This document shows positions 33,362 through 45,248 of a stretch of 64,000 bases of DNA, piece by piece. The notes under the pieces are model-generated. The model was not told the origin of the DNA, searched no databases, and worked only from the letters and a program-made list of their open reading frames with translations. This DNA is from Podarcis raffonei (taxonomy: Eukaryota > Chordata > Lepidosauria > Squamata > Lacertidae), in contig NC_070603.1 in assembly GCF_027172205.1 (NCBI RefSeq), positions 37,024,501 through 37,088,500 on the forward strand, given 5' to 3'. The position numbers and the translations under genes are program-made. How positions within the stretch are numbered: position 1 is the first letter of the stretch; the number at the start of each line of letters is the position of its first letter.

Positions 33362-35429
33362 GTTATAATCCAAGCTTTGCTCCAAGGCATGTGCTACAGC
33401 TAATAAAGAGGCAGAGTTCGCTCCAGCTTTTCTAATGAGCTTGCCAGTTTGCCATCACGCTGGACCCAAATAATTGAGCAGGGACCATCCCCGATTCAAG
33501 ACAGGAAAAGCAAGAGAGAGTTTTGGAGCATATGTTCTAGTACAGTGGCAAGGAAAGCAAAATGGCTTAAGGAAACCTTCCATGTTCTTTGACTGCAGAG
33601 ACCAATTGTTATTAGAAGCATTTTTCAAACAAGACTAATAACTTCTCTACTTAGCAAGCTATCACGGTAGGATGCAGATTACCCAGTAAGTTATAATATA
33701 GGGCTTTGTAGCCTGAGGGATTCCAGGTTGAGACCAAGACAATGTTCCAGTCTGGTCTTACACATCTTTATTTAGAAGGAAGTGGGGCTTATTTCCAAGT
33801 AAGTGTACATAGGGCTTCAGCTTTAGTGACATGAACAGTATTTACTGAGAGATAGGACTGTTGACAACAATACCAGTGGAAAAGACATTAAATGGTGCAT
33901 TTGTGAGCAGAGATTTAACCAGTCAAAAGCAAAGGAATGGAACAGCAAGAGGCAGCATTGCCCAAAATTACAAAAACAAATGACAGTATTAGAGTCAATA
34001 GGATAACATTAGGCTATGGTGACCGGCCTATTTTTGTCCCTTATTATGGACTTCATGTTAACTTTTGTGGATTTTTTCTCTTTCCTGAGAGTTAGGCAAT
34101 GGACTGTTCCATCCCACTTGACTTTCTTTCCCAGCAGTATTATATGGTAGAGGCAGTGGAAGCAGCAGGAGGCTCAGGAAACTGAATGGAGAGGGCAGCA
34201 CTTGGCCGCAGGGTGCTTATTTCCCTGACCCCTTGCTCCCACTGCCTTCTGCTGGGCAAGAAAGCAACCCATAGCCAGGTGCCTGAGATGGAAGCAGCCT
34301 GTCTCAGGGAACTGGATGAAGGGCATATTGTTCTCCAACATTGTGGAATGGCCAGTCAGAGGCATGAGAATATCCACATTCTTTTTGTAATAGGCCACAG
34401 CCACTCAAAGTGCATCCATGGTGTCATGGACAGTAGTGGAAAACCTTTAAAAATAGCTGGAGGGGAAGGTCATCTGTGTGACAAACAGGGCACTACCTAT
34501 CAATTCAAAATAAACGTTTCTTTGGGAATCAAGACAGTACTAAGGGCGCCAGGGAGATCACAAAAGTTCATAAAACTGCATGTTTGAGAACTATAATTTG
34601 AGATTAACAAAATTTATAAAAGGTTCTGCTATGGAATCTATAAAGTGAGTTTCCAGATTCTGTTAAAGAATAATCCAATGTTACTTATTCTAATCTCTGC
34701 TTTTAAAAAAATTAAAAATCCTCCATACTACTTATTCCTGACAAGTAGTCAATATAGTACATCCAGTGATATTACAGTGAGCTCCAAACTATCAGCAGAA
34801 CTAAGAACCAAACGAAAAAGAAGTACTGTATTTTTTGCTCTATAAGACTCACTTTTCCCCTCCTAAAAAGTAAGGGGAAATGTGTGTGTGTGTTATGGAG
34901 CGAATGCAGGCTGCGCAGCTATCACAGAAGCCAGAACAGCAAGAGGGATTGCTGCTTTCATTGCGATCCCTCTTGCTGTTCTGGCTTCTGAGATTCAGAA
35001 TATTTTTTTTCTTGTTTTCCTCCTCCAAAAACTAGGTGCGTCTTGTGGTCTGGTGCATCTTACAGAGCGAAAAATGTGGTACATCCAGATGGCTCAAAAA
35101 GGTGAGCTGTCACTACCATTTGCTAAATAGGAAAGACTGCCAAATACTATGTAGAACTCACATATGCAGTAACTGGGATATAGTGAAAATATTCCTGAAC
35201 TGCTTCATGGGAGTCCTACAAACTGGAACTTCTACATTATCAACAACTGGCAAAATGAGAAAACTACAAACTTTAAAATGTTGGTTTAGTCATAGCACCA
35301 TCTAGTGGAATACAAAGTTATCACTGGGAGTATCTCATAATATACTGTAATACTGTATAAAAAAAATTCTGCTCTTACAGAAATGAAATTACCATAGTAA
35401 TAAACCTAAAACCAGCATGTAAATAAGTT
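33362..35429. other. Intergenic stretch with one MITE
   Basis: Apart from the MITE at 34826-35079 and a short dispersed repeat near 33765-33825 (TTATTTAGAAGGAAGTGGGG then CTTATTTCCAAGTAAGTGT), I recognise nothing. An open frame of 133 codons at 34186-34587 on the plus strand has no recognisable domain and no coding context. Confidence 0.5.
34826..35079. mobile_element. MITE with CTGTATTTTTTGC termini and internal hairpin, copy 2
   Basis: TA-flanked; termini CTGTATTTTTTGCTCTATAA and TTACAGAGCGAAAAATGTGG place it with the element at 20152. Inside is a perfect inverted repeat with 24-base arms (34926-34949 and 34966-34989) and a 16-base loop. Confidence 0.85.
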
Positions 35430-35438
35430 ACAGATAAC

Positions 35439-36747
35439 ATGAGTGATGCCCATATTCTCCATGATTTAAATACAGATGTCATAGGCGAAGGGGATCGAGA
35501 TACCCCTTCCAATCTGCGCCCCATCCCGAGGGACGAGGGTAGGGTGAGCAAGGATTACTCACCTCCGTCACTGGTGTTGTGCAATGCCAGGTCTATAGGC
35601 AACAAAACCGCTACCCTGCGAGATTTCTTCACCTCGCAGGGGGTTGACCTGGCTTGTGTGACGGAGACCTGGGTGCGCGAAGGGGAAACTGTTACCTTAC
35701 GAGAGATGGCGCCCCCGGGTTTCTCCATCCTCCACTAGTTGCGGACTGTGGGCCGGGGGGAGGGGTGGCATTATTAATCCGGGAAATTGTTCTTTCAGGG
35801 CTCTACCATCGCCATCGATCCCCGGCATTGAATGTGTTGGCCTAGTGTGGGGCTCCGAGGTGAGCTTGGCTGTCTGGCTGGTGTACCGGCCACCCAGCGC
35901 ACCAGCAGTCACCCTGTCAGGCCTGCTGGAGGCGGTGGCCGGCTGGGCCTTGGAGTTCCTTAACCTATTGGTATTGGGGGAATTCAACATCCATGCTGAT
36001 GCCACTCCCTCCTCACAGGCTCTGGACCTGGTGTCTTCCATGGCAACACTAGGGCTCTCCGTTTGTTTCGGGCCCCACACATCAAGCAGGCCACACGCTG
36101 GATTTGATCTTTGGCGTCGGTATAGATGTGATCATGTCTCCTTCGATGAAGGTGCCATGGTCTGATCACTACGCTCTGAAAGCCAGGATTGATTTTCCAC
36201 CCCCACCCTGCTTAGGTGGCGAGCCAATTTGGGCTCGCCCGCAGAGGCTGATGGACCCTGATAGATTCCGTCAGGCCTTGCGGGACCTTGCTCCCCCTGG
36301 CGACTCATTGACTGAGCTTGTTGAGGGCTGGAATATCCAGCTCCTAGCAGCCATCGATGAGATCGCACCTAGGCGCCCTCTGCGACCCCGCAGAAACCGG
36401 GCTCTCTGGTTTACCGAGAAGCTTCGGAAAATGAAGCGGGACCTCAGACGGCTAGAGCGAGTATGGCGGGGTGCCCGTGACGGAGCCTCAAGAACATCTT
36501 ATAGGGTTTTTATGAAAACCTACGAGATGGCAGTGAAGGCCGCTAAGAAGTCCTACTTCTCAGCCTCCATTGCCTCCGCTAGCTCTCGCCCGGCGCAATT
36601 ATTTAGTATAATTAGGTCTTTAACGTCCCTTGAAGGACAGCCAAATTTAAATAACAATTTGACACACAGCTGTGAGGCATTTGCGAGCTTTTTTGTGGAG
36701 AAGGTCCTGTTGCTCCGCCATGACCTCCCTGCCAATTTGGATACAAT
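35439..36747 (+). pseudogene. L2 ORF2, 5' part (endonuclease and linker)
   Basis: AP-endonuclease-like blocks appear in order: SLVLCNARSIGNKTATLRDF, then DLACVTETWVREGE, GGVALLIRE, VWLVYRPPSAP, LLVLGEFNIHADA and SDHYALKARIDF. They lie in at least three frames (35439-35738, 35654-35845, 35845-36165, 36104-36747), so the 5' half has several frameshifts. The last segment, ending LLLRHDLPANLDTI, leads in frame into the RT part at 42941. Confidence 0.85.
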
Positions 36748-37177
36748 TTTTTTTAAAAAGATATTTATTCAGATTTTACAAAAAAGAAAGCATAAGTTTA
36801 CAAAATAGAGAAAATTATAACAACAATTAACAAACTAACATTATAGCCACAATTAACAAACTAAAAAAACACACATAAAAAAAGATTAAAAAAGATACAA
36901 AATACAAAAAACATGCAGCTAAAAAAGAAATTTAAAAAGAAAAAACATCCATTTTTCAATATCTTTGAATTCATTTACTTGTTTCCTTGACCTCCTCTCA
37001 CCTCTTTTTGTATTCCCATTCACAAAGACATTTCAGCAAATCCTTACCCTCTTTCAACCATCTCTACTCTATATCTTAACTTATTATTACTATATATTTT
37101 CATCCATTATCAATCCATACTTGCATATTCTTGTTAATCTTAATACCAATACCATTTATTTTCAATCCAACATCCTT

Positions 37178-40100
37178 TTAGCATTCATTAATTTTACAGT
37201 ATTTCTGCAAATAGTCTTTAAATTTCTTCCAGTCTTCTTCCACCAACTCTTCTCCCTGGTCTCGGATTCTGCCAGTCATTTCTGCCAATTCCATATACTC
37301 GATCACCTTCGTCTGCCACTCTTCCAGTGTGGGTAAATCTTGTGTCTTCCAATACTTTGCAATCAGTATTCTTGCTGCTGTTGTTGCATACATAAAGAAA
37401 GTTCTATCCTTCTTTGGCACCAATTGGCCGACTATGCCCAAGAGAAAGGCCTCTGGTTTCTTCGGGAAGGTATATTTAAATACCTTTTTCATTTCATTAT
37501 AGATCATCTCCCAGAAAGCCTTAATCTTTGGGCACGTCCACCAAAGGTGAAAGAATGTACCTTCAGTTTCCTTACATTTCCAACATTTATTATCGGGCAA
37601 ATGATAGATTTTTGCAAGCTTGACTGGTGTCATGTACCACCTGTAAATCATTTTCATAATATTCTCTCTTAAGGCATTGCATGCCGTAAATTTAATACCT
37701 GTGGTCCACAACTGTTCCCAGTCAGCAAACATAATGTTATGTCCAAAGTCCTGTGCCCATTTAATTATAGCAGATTTAATCGTTTCATCCTGAGTGTTCC
37801 ATTTTAACAGCAAGTTATACATTCTTGAAAGTATCTTAGTTTTGGGATCTAACAGTTCTATTTCTAGTTTTGACTTTTCCACCTGGAAGCCAATTTTTTT
37901 ATCCAAGTTATACACCTCTCTTATTTGATAATAATGAAGCCAGTCTCGCACTTTGTCATTTAATTTCTCAAAACTCTGCAGTTTCAATATGTCTCCTTCT
38001 TGCTCCAAAATTTCCCAATATTTCGGCCACTTGGCCTCCATATTGAGCTTTTTCTGAGCCTTTGCTTCCATCGGTGACAACCACCTTGGGGTTTTGTTCT
38101 CAAGTAAGTCTTTATACCTTATCCAGACACTAAACAATGCTTTCCTGACAATATGGTTTTTAAATGCTTTATGTGCTTTAACCTTGTCATACCACAAATA
38201 TGCATGCCACTCAAAAACATTATTAAAACCTTCTAAATCCAGAATATCTGTGTTCTCGAGAAGCAGCCACTCTTTTTAACCAGCAGAATGCTGCTGATTC
38301 ATAATAAAGTTTAAGGTCTGGCAGGGCAAATCCACCTCTTTCCTTTGCATCAGTTAATATTTTAAATTTTATTCTGGGCTTCTTGCCCTGCCAGACAAAT
38401 CTAGAAATATCTCTCTGCCACTTCTTGAAACAGTCCATTTTGTCCAAGACTTGTAGTGATTGAAACAAAAATAGCATTCTTGGCAATACATTCATCTTTA
38501 TGGCCGCAATTCGACCCAACAAGGAAAGCTTCAAATTTGACCATATTTCTAGATCCTTTTTCACTTCTGACCAGCATTTTTCATAGCTGTCCTTAAATAA
38601 ATTCCCATTTTTAGCTGTCATGTTAATCCCCAGGTATTTCACTTTCTTAACCAATGTTAAACCTGTCTCACTCTGAAACCTCTCTTTCTCAATTGGTGTT
38701 AAATTTTTCTCAAGAACTTTAGTTTTTGATTTATTCAACTTAAACCCTGCCACATGACCAAATTCTTCAATCATTTCTAATACTCTTTTGGTACTAGATT
38801 CTGGCTCCTGTAATGTCAGTACTAAATCATCTGCAAAAGCTTTCAATTTATATTGTTTAGCTCCGACCTTTATACCTTGAATCAAACGGTCCCTTCTAAT
38901 CATATTTAGCAGAACCTCCAGGACCGAAATAAAAAGTAATGGGGAAATTGGGCAGCCTTGTCGTGTCCCTTTCTCTATCTTAAATTCCTCTGTCACCACA
39001 TTATTAACTATTAGTTTGGCCTTTTGTTCCGAATAAATTGCACTTATACCATTTTCGAACCCTTGACCAACCCCCATCCCCTGAAGATTTTTCTTCATGA
39101 AGCTCCAAGAAATATTGTCAAAGGCTTTCTCCGCATCCACAAAAATTAAAACTGCTTTAGTATTAATGTCCACTTGCAACTTCTCCAAGATATTAATTAT
39201 ATTCCTCGTATTATCAGACAAATGTCTGCCTGGGAGAAAGCCAGCTTGGTCCTTGTGAATCTCTTCCACTAATACTTTTTTTAGTCTTTTGGCCAAAATA
39301 TCAGCAAAAATTTTGTAATCCACATTAAGTAGGGATATGGGGCGATAGTTCTTAAGTTGTGTCTTTTCAGACTCAGTTTTCGGTATAAGTGTAATATATG
39401 CTTCTTTCCACGACTCTGGCGCTTTTCCCCCCTCCAAAATTTCATTACAAACCTCCTTTAGTGGTTTAATTATCCAGTCCTTCAAAATTCTGTAGTATTT
39501 TGAGGTTAAGCCATCCGGCCCTGGAGATTTGCCCAACTGCATATTCTGAATGGCACCTTCTACCTCCTGTTCTGTAATTTTATAGTTCAGCATTGTCTTA
39601 TTTTCTTGAGAGATTTTTTGTAATCCATTTGTTTTTAAGAATTGGTCTATATCAAACTCCTTCTGAGGCCCTTGTGTATATAGCTGTTTAAAGTACCTCT
39701 GGAAACATTTCCTAATTTCTACTAGATTCTGAATGTTCTTTCCTTCCACTTCCAAATTAGTAATAGTGTTAAGCTTTTGTCTTTTTTTCATCTGCCAAGC
39801 TAGCAGTTTCCCACATTTGTTAGCCGATTCAAAAGTTCTTTGTCTCATTTGTTTAATTTTCCATTCAATTTCCTGACTCGTCATCTTCATATATTGCACT
39901 TGATATAACTTTATGTCTCTCAGAATCTCTTGTGAATTAGGTTTTGCTCTCAATTTCTTCTCGCCCTCTTTTATTTTTTCCAAGATTTTTTCTTTTTTCT
40001 CATTTTGAGCTCTTTTTTATTGAATTCTGTTGAATCAGAAACCCCCTCATAACTGCTTTACTTGTGTCCCAGATTACTCTTTTTTCAATGGTTGTGTTCA

Positions 40101-40925
40101 AATTTATCTCAAAGTAGTCTCTCAAAGTTTTCTGGGCCTTCTTAATAACCTCTTGATCTCTAAACAAGGTGTCATTCATCCTCCATCTGAAGGAACCGGT
40201 TGGTGTTAGTTTCATCTCCATTCTCCTGGCATTATGGTCGGAGCACGTTTTAGGGCAGATCTCTACTTTTCGGATCTTAGGTGCCAATCCTCTAGTTATC
40301 CAGATTTGGTCAATTCTTGTCCATGTCATTTTGGCTTCAGAAAAGAAGGTTCCCTCTCTACCCAAGGGATTCCTAGTTCTCCAAGAGTCAATCAGGTCCA
40401 TATTGTCAGTCAGTTCAAAGAAAGTTTTTGGTGGTCTGCCATCTGTCTCTGTGACTTGTCCATATTTGTGGATACCACTCCATTCATATCTCCCATCAAA
40501 ATAATGTTATAGTCCATGTAATCCAACAAAGTCTCATGCAACTTCTTAAAAAATTCAGATTTCCCCTCGTTCGGCACATATACTCCTACAATCATACATT
40601 TTTCTCCTTGTGTTTGAATTTCAATTGCTACAAATCTTCCTTGTTCATCTTTAAAAACAAATTTCGGTGATAGGCTCTCTTTTGCATAAATAACTACTCT
40701 CTTTTTAACCTTGTCCGATGAAATAAATTCTTGGCCCAATCTTTTATTAATCAAAATTTTCCTATGTAGCCTTATCACATGCGTTTCCTGTAAGCAAATC
40801 AGATCCAATTGCTCTCTTTTCAATAAATGAAAGACTTTCTTCCTTTTCTCCGGGGAATTCAGTCCATGAATGTTCCAGCTTAATAGTTGCAGAGACATGA
40901 TGTATTTAAATCGCTTTTCCTCCAA
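37178..40925 (-). pseudogene. L1 ORF2 (endonuclease, reverse transcriptase), frameshifted
   Basis: The endonuclease begins near SLQLLSWNIHGLNS and has CLQETHV, GDMNGV and, in a second frame, TWTRIDQIWI and SDHN. The third frame (38223-39983) is the RT with LGKSPGPDGLTSKYYR, YRPISLLNVDYKIFADILAK, KGTRQGCPISPLLF and the catalytic FADDLVLTL. The fourth (37178-38197) carries the C-terminal region with the cysteine motif CWKCKETEGTFFHLWWTCP. Segments are 40410-40925, 40000-40401, 38223-39983 and 37178-38197, so about three frameshifts separate them. The end EDWKKFKDYLQKYCKINEC matches the L1 tails at 48262 and 62567. Confidence 0.92.
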
Positions 40926-41041
40926 CTGCTCCCAGTAGATCCTCTTTTTCTGACGGTGGTATCCCTTTCTCTAACTTATCTTGTCCCAAAGGTAGTGGTG
41001 CTTTGTCTAGTATTCCTGATCTTAAGGCTCTCAGCTCCTCT

Positions 41042-42082
41042 TCACGCTTCTTTTTGCAAGTCTTCTCCGTAATCTCTCAGAAATTTTTCTTTATCCTCCA
41101 CTGATCTTATTTTGAGCTTTTTACCTTTGTAGGTAAAGGATAGTCCTTGGGGAAATTCCCACCTAAAAATGATTCTATTACCTTTCAGCAGGGTCACCAA
41201 ATCTCCGTAATTCGACCTCAGGTCCAAAAGATATTTCAGAATATCCTTGAATATCTCCACTCTTAATTCATTTATTTCCAATGCGTTCTGGTAATGCAAA
41301 CTCAATATTTTGTCTCTTTCCTCTTTTGATCGAAGGGTAATCAAACAGTCTCTCACCCTGTTCTTTCTCCCTCCTCTTCCAAGTCTAAAAGCACTTATTA
41401 TCTTGAAGTCTTGCTTATCATCCAGTTTCCAAAAGTTTGCAAATTCCTGTGTTAGGAAGTCACTTAGACTATCTTTCTCAAGTTCAGGTACCGCTCTAAT
41501 CCTCAAATTGGTCTTCTCCTTCAGTTCAATCATAGACAAGATTGACTGGTGGGCCCCAAGCTGTGTCTGGTGGTCTCCAAGCTGTTTACATATCGGTGGT
41601 ATCTTTTCCTCTACAGCCACTGCTTTTTCTTTTGCTTCCTGAGCTATCTTTTGATTTGACGCAGATTCTTGCAGCAATCTTTCAATAGATTCTGTATTTG
41701 AATTCACCTTCTGCCCCAAGTTGTTGATACTTGTAGTATTTTGGTCAATTTTATTTGTCGCTCCAGTAACTTGTTTGCTTAATTTATCCAAAGATTCATA
41801 AATTTTGTTTAAGACTGAAGTAAATCCTTCTTCCGATGTCATACCTTTTGCCCCAGCTTGTGCTGAGTCCTCCCCTTGTGATACAGGAGGGCCAGATGCA
41901 GATGCTCTGCGTTGCTGCGGTATTGCACTAGTCTGTTGATGTCTGACCTTGCCCGATCTTGTTGTCTTTTCATCCATAACACTTTTGTTTGAGTCAAGGT
42001 CACTCCCACGATCAGACTTGTTTTTGCAGTGGAAGTTCCCAGGCTGGTTAGAAGTGGAAATTTCCCCAACCTGTTGTAGCAC
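41042..42082 (-). CDS. L1 ORF1 protein (RNA-binding chaperone)
   Basis: An intact frame of 346 residues. The N-terminal 90 residues are polar and low in complexity. Residues of about 85-180 form a heptad-rich coiled coil (KIYESLDKLSKQVTGATNKI and later blocks). An RRM-like region follows with LRIRAVPELEKDSLSDFLTQ and FKIISAFRLGRGGRKNRVRD. The C-terminal domain contains GNRIIFRWEFPQGLSFTYKG. This trimer-forming protein binds L1 RNA and is needed for retrotransposition. It stops about 115 bases before the ORF2 start. Confidence 0.9.
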   Translation of the reverse strand: MLQQVGEISTSNQPGNFHCKNKSDRGSDLDSNKSVMDEKTTRSGKVRHQQTSAIPQQRRASASGPPVSQGEDSAQAGAKGMTSEEGFTSVLNKIYESLDKLSKQVTGATNKIDQNTTSINNLGQKVNSNTESIERLLQESASNQKIAQEAKEKAVAVEEKIPPICKQLGDHQTQLGAHQSILSMIELKEKTNLRIRAVPELEKDSLSDFLTQEFANFWKLDDKQDFKIISAFRLGRGGRKNRVRDCLITLRSKEERDKILSLHYQNALEINELRVEIFKDILKYLLDLRSNYGDLVTLLKGNRIIFRWEFPQGLSFTYKGKKLKIRSVEDKEKFLRDYGEDLQKEA

Positions 42083-42929
42083 TTTCAGTAAGCCTCTAGG
42101 GGGACACAGTAACAGTCAATAAAGATGCCACAGAGTATCTTACCCACTTCTCAAAAGCCCCCCTTCAGCAAAATAAATAACCGTTTCAAGTCCAGAATAT
42201 CTCCCTTGCAGAGTTAGCTGTCAGAAAGATACATTGTCCATAAATAGTGCGTCTCTCAATGCAACAATTCTATTTAGTCTTGACAGTCCGTTCCCAAGAG
42301 CTGAGTGGTGGTCTTATATCCCTTTTTCCTTCTCTTCTTAGACCTTTCAAGTTTTTATAGGCAGCAAACACTTTCACTACTTCCCTCCCTCTCCTTCAAT
42401 TCAGGGAGGGAATTCCTTTGATTTGACGTTTGGATTTTAAGTCTTTTTGATGCGCCTTCCCCGGTCTTAGCTTAAACAGTCTTTGCTTTAATCTTTATAC
42501 AAACCGGAAGGTGGACTTCCTGTTTACACCTTCCCGCTTCAGTGCCAAATTAAACCTTGATTTTCTTTAGCCTCCAATCTTTAAACTTGCCCTACTCACG
42601 GGTTGTTGTTTGGTAGCCGAATTGTCACAGGAAAAGAGGTCAGCGCTCTCCGGTAACAGCTGCGTGGCTTCACTCCACGGAAGTAGCGATCAACTCTCAG
42701 CACCGCGCCAGCCCCCGTTCCGCTCCGGAGCCCCTCTTGGGATTCCCTTGCAGGTTGGGGGGGCGCTTTAGGTGCCCGCCGAGTCCCACGGTCACAGGCT
42801 TCTCCCACCTGTGATTTTCAAACGGGTCCCCGCTTCGCCGTAGCGGGAAAACCCAGCTTCCGCGGAGCTTCTCCCTCCAATCTAGAGGGAAACCGCCATT
42901 ACCGATGGCGCTGCCTCCGGAAGTCCAAT

Positions 42930-44522
42930 TTGGATACAATAAAGGAACTGGAGGCCCCTCGACTGTCCTCGAGTCCAGTATTGGACCACTTTGACCGGAT
43001 ATCCCCAGCCAATGTGGACAGACTCCTCCGAGCTGGAAAGCCCACCACCTGTCCTCTTGACCCGTGCCCGTCTTGGCTGATTAGAGCGTGTCCAGACGAG
43101 GTGCGGGCCCCCCAGGGTGATATCATCAATTTGTCCCTTGGCACTGGGATATTCCCAGGGGAACTGAAGGAGGCAGTGGTGCGCCCGCTCTTAAAGAAAA
43201 CATCATTAGATCCCTTAGATCTATCAAATTACCGCCCGGTTTCGAATCTTCCATTCCTGGGTAAGGTGATTGAGAGAGCGGTTGCTGAACAGCTTGGTAG
43301 GTTTCTGGATGAAACATCGGCTCTCGATCCATTCCAATCCGGCTTCTGCGCTGGTCATGGGACCGAGGCGGCTCTGGTCGCCCTAACAGATGATCTCCGC
43401 AGGCAGCTGGATCGAGGCGGGTCGGGGCTGCTGATTCTTCTAGACCTGTCAGCAGCCTTCGACATGGTTGATCACGAACTCCTGGACCACCGCCTTGCCG
43501 ACGTGGGGATCCAGGGCACAGTCCATCAATGGCTGCACTCGTTTCTCTCTGGTCGGGGACAGAGGGTGGCGCTTGGGGGGGAATTGTCATCGCGCCACTC
43601 CTTGGTGTGTGGAGTGCCTCAGGGTGCGATTCTCTCCCCGATGCTTTTTAACATCTTTATGCGCCCCCTCGCCGAGCTTGTCGGTTTTGGGCTGGGTTGC
43701 CATCAGTATGCCGATGACACCCAACTCTATCTGTTGATGGATGGCCATCCTGACTCGGCCCCAGACACACTGACCAGATGTCTGGAAGCTGTGGCTGGAT
43801 GGTTACGTGGGAGCCGGTTGAAGTTAAATCCTTCAAAGACAGAGGTCCTCTGGCTGGGACGGGGCGATATAGGATTGAGGGGGCAACTCCCATCTCTTGC
43901 GGGGGTGCAATTAGTGCCAGCATCGTCCGTTAAGAGTTTGGGTGTAATCTTTGATACCTCCCTCTCTATGGAGGCGCAGATTACAGCTATAACAAAGGTG
44001 GCATTTTTTCATCTCCGCCAAGCTAAGCAGTTGGCTCCTAATCTCTCTCGCCCTGACCTAGCCACTGTGATCCATGCGACGGTCACCTCCAGACTGGATT
44101 ACTGTAACTCGCTCTACGTGGGGCTGCCCTTGAGACTGACCCAGAAACTCCAGCGGGTGCAGAATGCCGCGGCAAGACACCTTATGGGGTCTTCGCTGCG
44201 AGATCACATTCATCCGGTACTATACCAGCTGCACTGGCTCCCGGTGGAGTACAGGATCAGGTTTAAGGTGCTGGTTTTAACCTTTAAAGCCCTATATGGC
44301 CTAGGACCCTCGTACCTACGGGACCGCCTCTCCTGGTATGTCCCACAGAAGAACTTACGGTCTGCAAATAAAAACATCCTGAAGATCCCAGGCCACAGAG
44401 AGGTAAGGCTGGCCTCAACTAGAGCCAGGGCTTTCTCGGCCGCAGCTCCAATCTGGTGGAACGCTCTGTCACAAGAGACTAGGGCCCTGCGGGACTTGAC
44501 ATCTTTCTGCAGGGCCTGTTAG
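42930..44522 (+). pseudogene. L2 ORF2, 3' part (reverse transcriptase and C-terminal region)
   Basis: A single long frame of about 530 codons. RT blocks are PLDLSNYRPVSNLPFLGKVI, SGFCAGHGTEAALVALTDDL, LLILLDLSAAFDMVDHELLD, GVPQGAILSPMLFNIFM and the catalytic YADDTQLYLL. After them come [40 protein letters not shown] and [18 protein letters not shown]. The frame ends at TAG after FCRAC, where the copy at 3805 continues with [12 protein letters not shown], so the stop is slightly premature. The frame is otherwise open, suggesting a younger element than its 5' half implies. Confidence 0.92.
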
Positions 44523-44726
44523 ACAGAGCTGTTCCACCAGGCCTTTGGTCAGGGCGCAGCCTGACCCCCTCCTCTGGCAATCTGCACAGAATTTTGCTTA
44601 ATGGTTGCCATCAATTTGATTTTAATTAATTTTTATAATGAAAGGTTTTTAGAATGTTGGATTATTTTGATTGTTGTTAGCCACCCTGAGCCCAGCTTCG
44701 GCTGGGGAGGGCGGGGTATAAATAAA

Positions 44727-44730
<4 letters not shown>

Positions 44731-44765
<35 letters not shown>

Positions 44766-44790
44766 CATCATCATCATCATTATTATTAAT
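44731..44790. repeat. (ATT)n(ATC)n(ATT)n tail of L2
   Basis: Trinucleotide run that forms the 3' tail of the L2 element; it resembles the (AAT)n tail of the copy at 3805. Confidence 0.92.
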
Positions 44791-44885
44791 TACTCATTTG
44801 TCCCTTTGCTTTCCCTCTCTCTCCAAGGTTTAACAATTGGAATATGTAACAAATCAAAGCGTGAACCCCCTGTGCTGACTTAATA

Positions 44886-45248
44886 GGTAAAGGTAAAGGT
44901 ACCCCTGACCATTAGGTCCAATCGCAGACGACTCTGGGGTTGTACGCTCATCTCGCTCTATAGGCCGAGGGAGCCAGCATTTGTCCGCAGACAGCTTCCG
45001 GGTCATGTGGCCAGCATGACTAAGCCGCTTCTGGCAAACCAGAGCAGCACACAGAAACGCTGTTTACCTTCCCGCCAGAGCGGTACCTATTTATCTACTT
45101 GCACTTTGACGTGCTTTCGAACTGCTAGGTGGGCAGGAGCTGGGACCGAACAACGGGAGCTCACCCTGTCGCGGGGGATTGAAGAGCTGGCCTTCTGATC
45201 GGCAAGCTCTAGGCTCTGTGGTTTAGACCACAGCACCACCCGCGTCCC
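44886..45248 (-). mobile_element. Sauria-type SINE, copy 2
   Basis: Same layout as copy 1, with target duplication TGACTTAATA exact at 44876-44885 and 45249-45258. It carries an extra stretch (TTTGTCCGCAGACAGCTTCC) in the body relative to the other copies, and the tRNA head is somewhat diverged. Confidence 0.92.

Larger units (their letters stand above)
36748..42926 (-). mobile_element. Nearly full-length L1 LINE inserted in the L2 element
   Basis: The 6179-base element lies between two copies of AATTTGGATACAAT (36734-36747 and 42927-42940). Minus-strand order is 5' UTR of about 840 bases (GC-rich start GGACTTCCGGAGGCAGC), ORF1 (41042-42082), ORF2 (about 37178-40925), then a 3' UTR of about 430 bases ending in an A-rich tail. 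The 5' end coincides with that of the compact derivative at 33351, so both seem to start at the family's true first base. ORF1 is open; ORF2 has about three frameshifts, so it cannot move by itself. Confidence 0.95.
35430..44795 (+). mobile_element. L2-clade LINE, nearly complete, split by an antisense L1
   Basis: The element runs from about 35430 to 36747 and from 42941 to about 44770, with a (ATT)n/(ATC)n tail to about 44795. The true 5' end is not certain. The endonuclease domain is at 35570-36180 and the reverse transcriptase at 42941-44000. The two sides rejoin in frame at the L1 target duplication (AATTTGGATACAAT). Without the insert it would be about 3.2 kb. The 3' UTR contains GCCACCCTGAGCCCAGCTTC. 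A piece of the same family is at 3805. Confidence 0.93.

Noticed and set aside
34186-34587. 133-codon plus-strand open frame
   Set aside because: No domain, no splice or promoter context, and composition like the surrounding non-coding DNA.
35984-36368. Minus-strand frames across the L2 endonuclease region
   Set aside because: Antisense shadows of L2 coding sequence.
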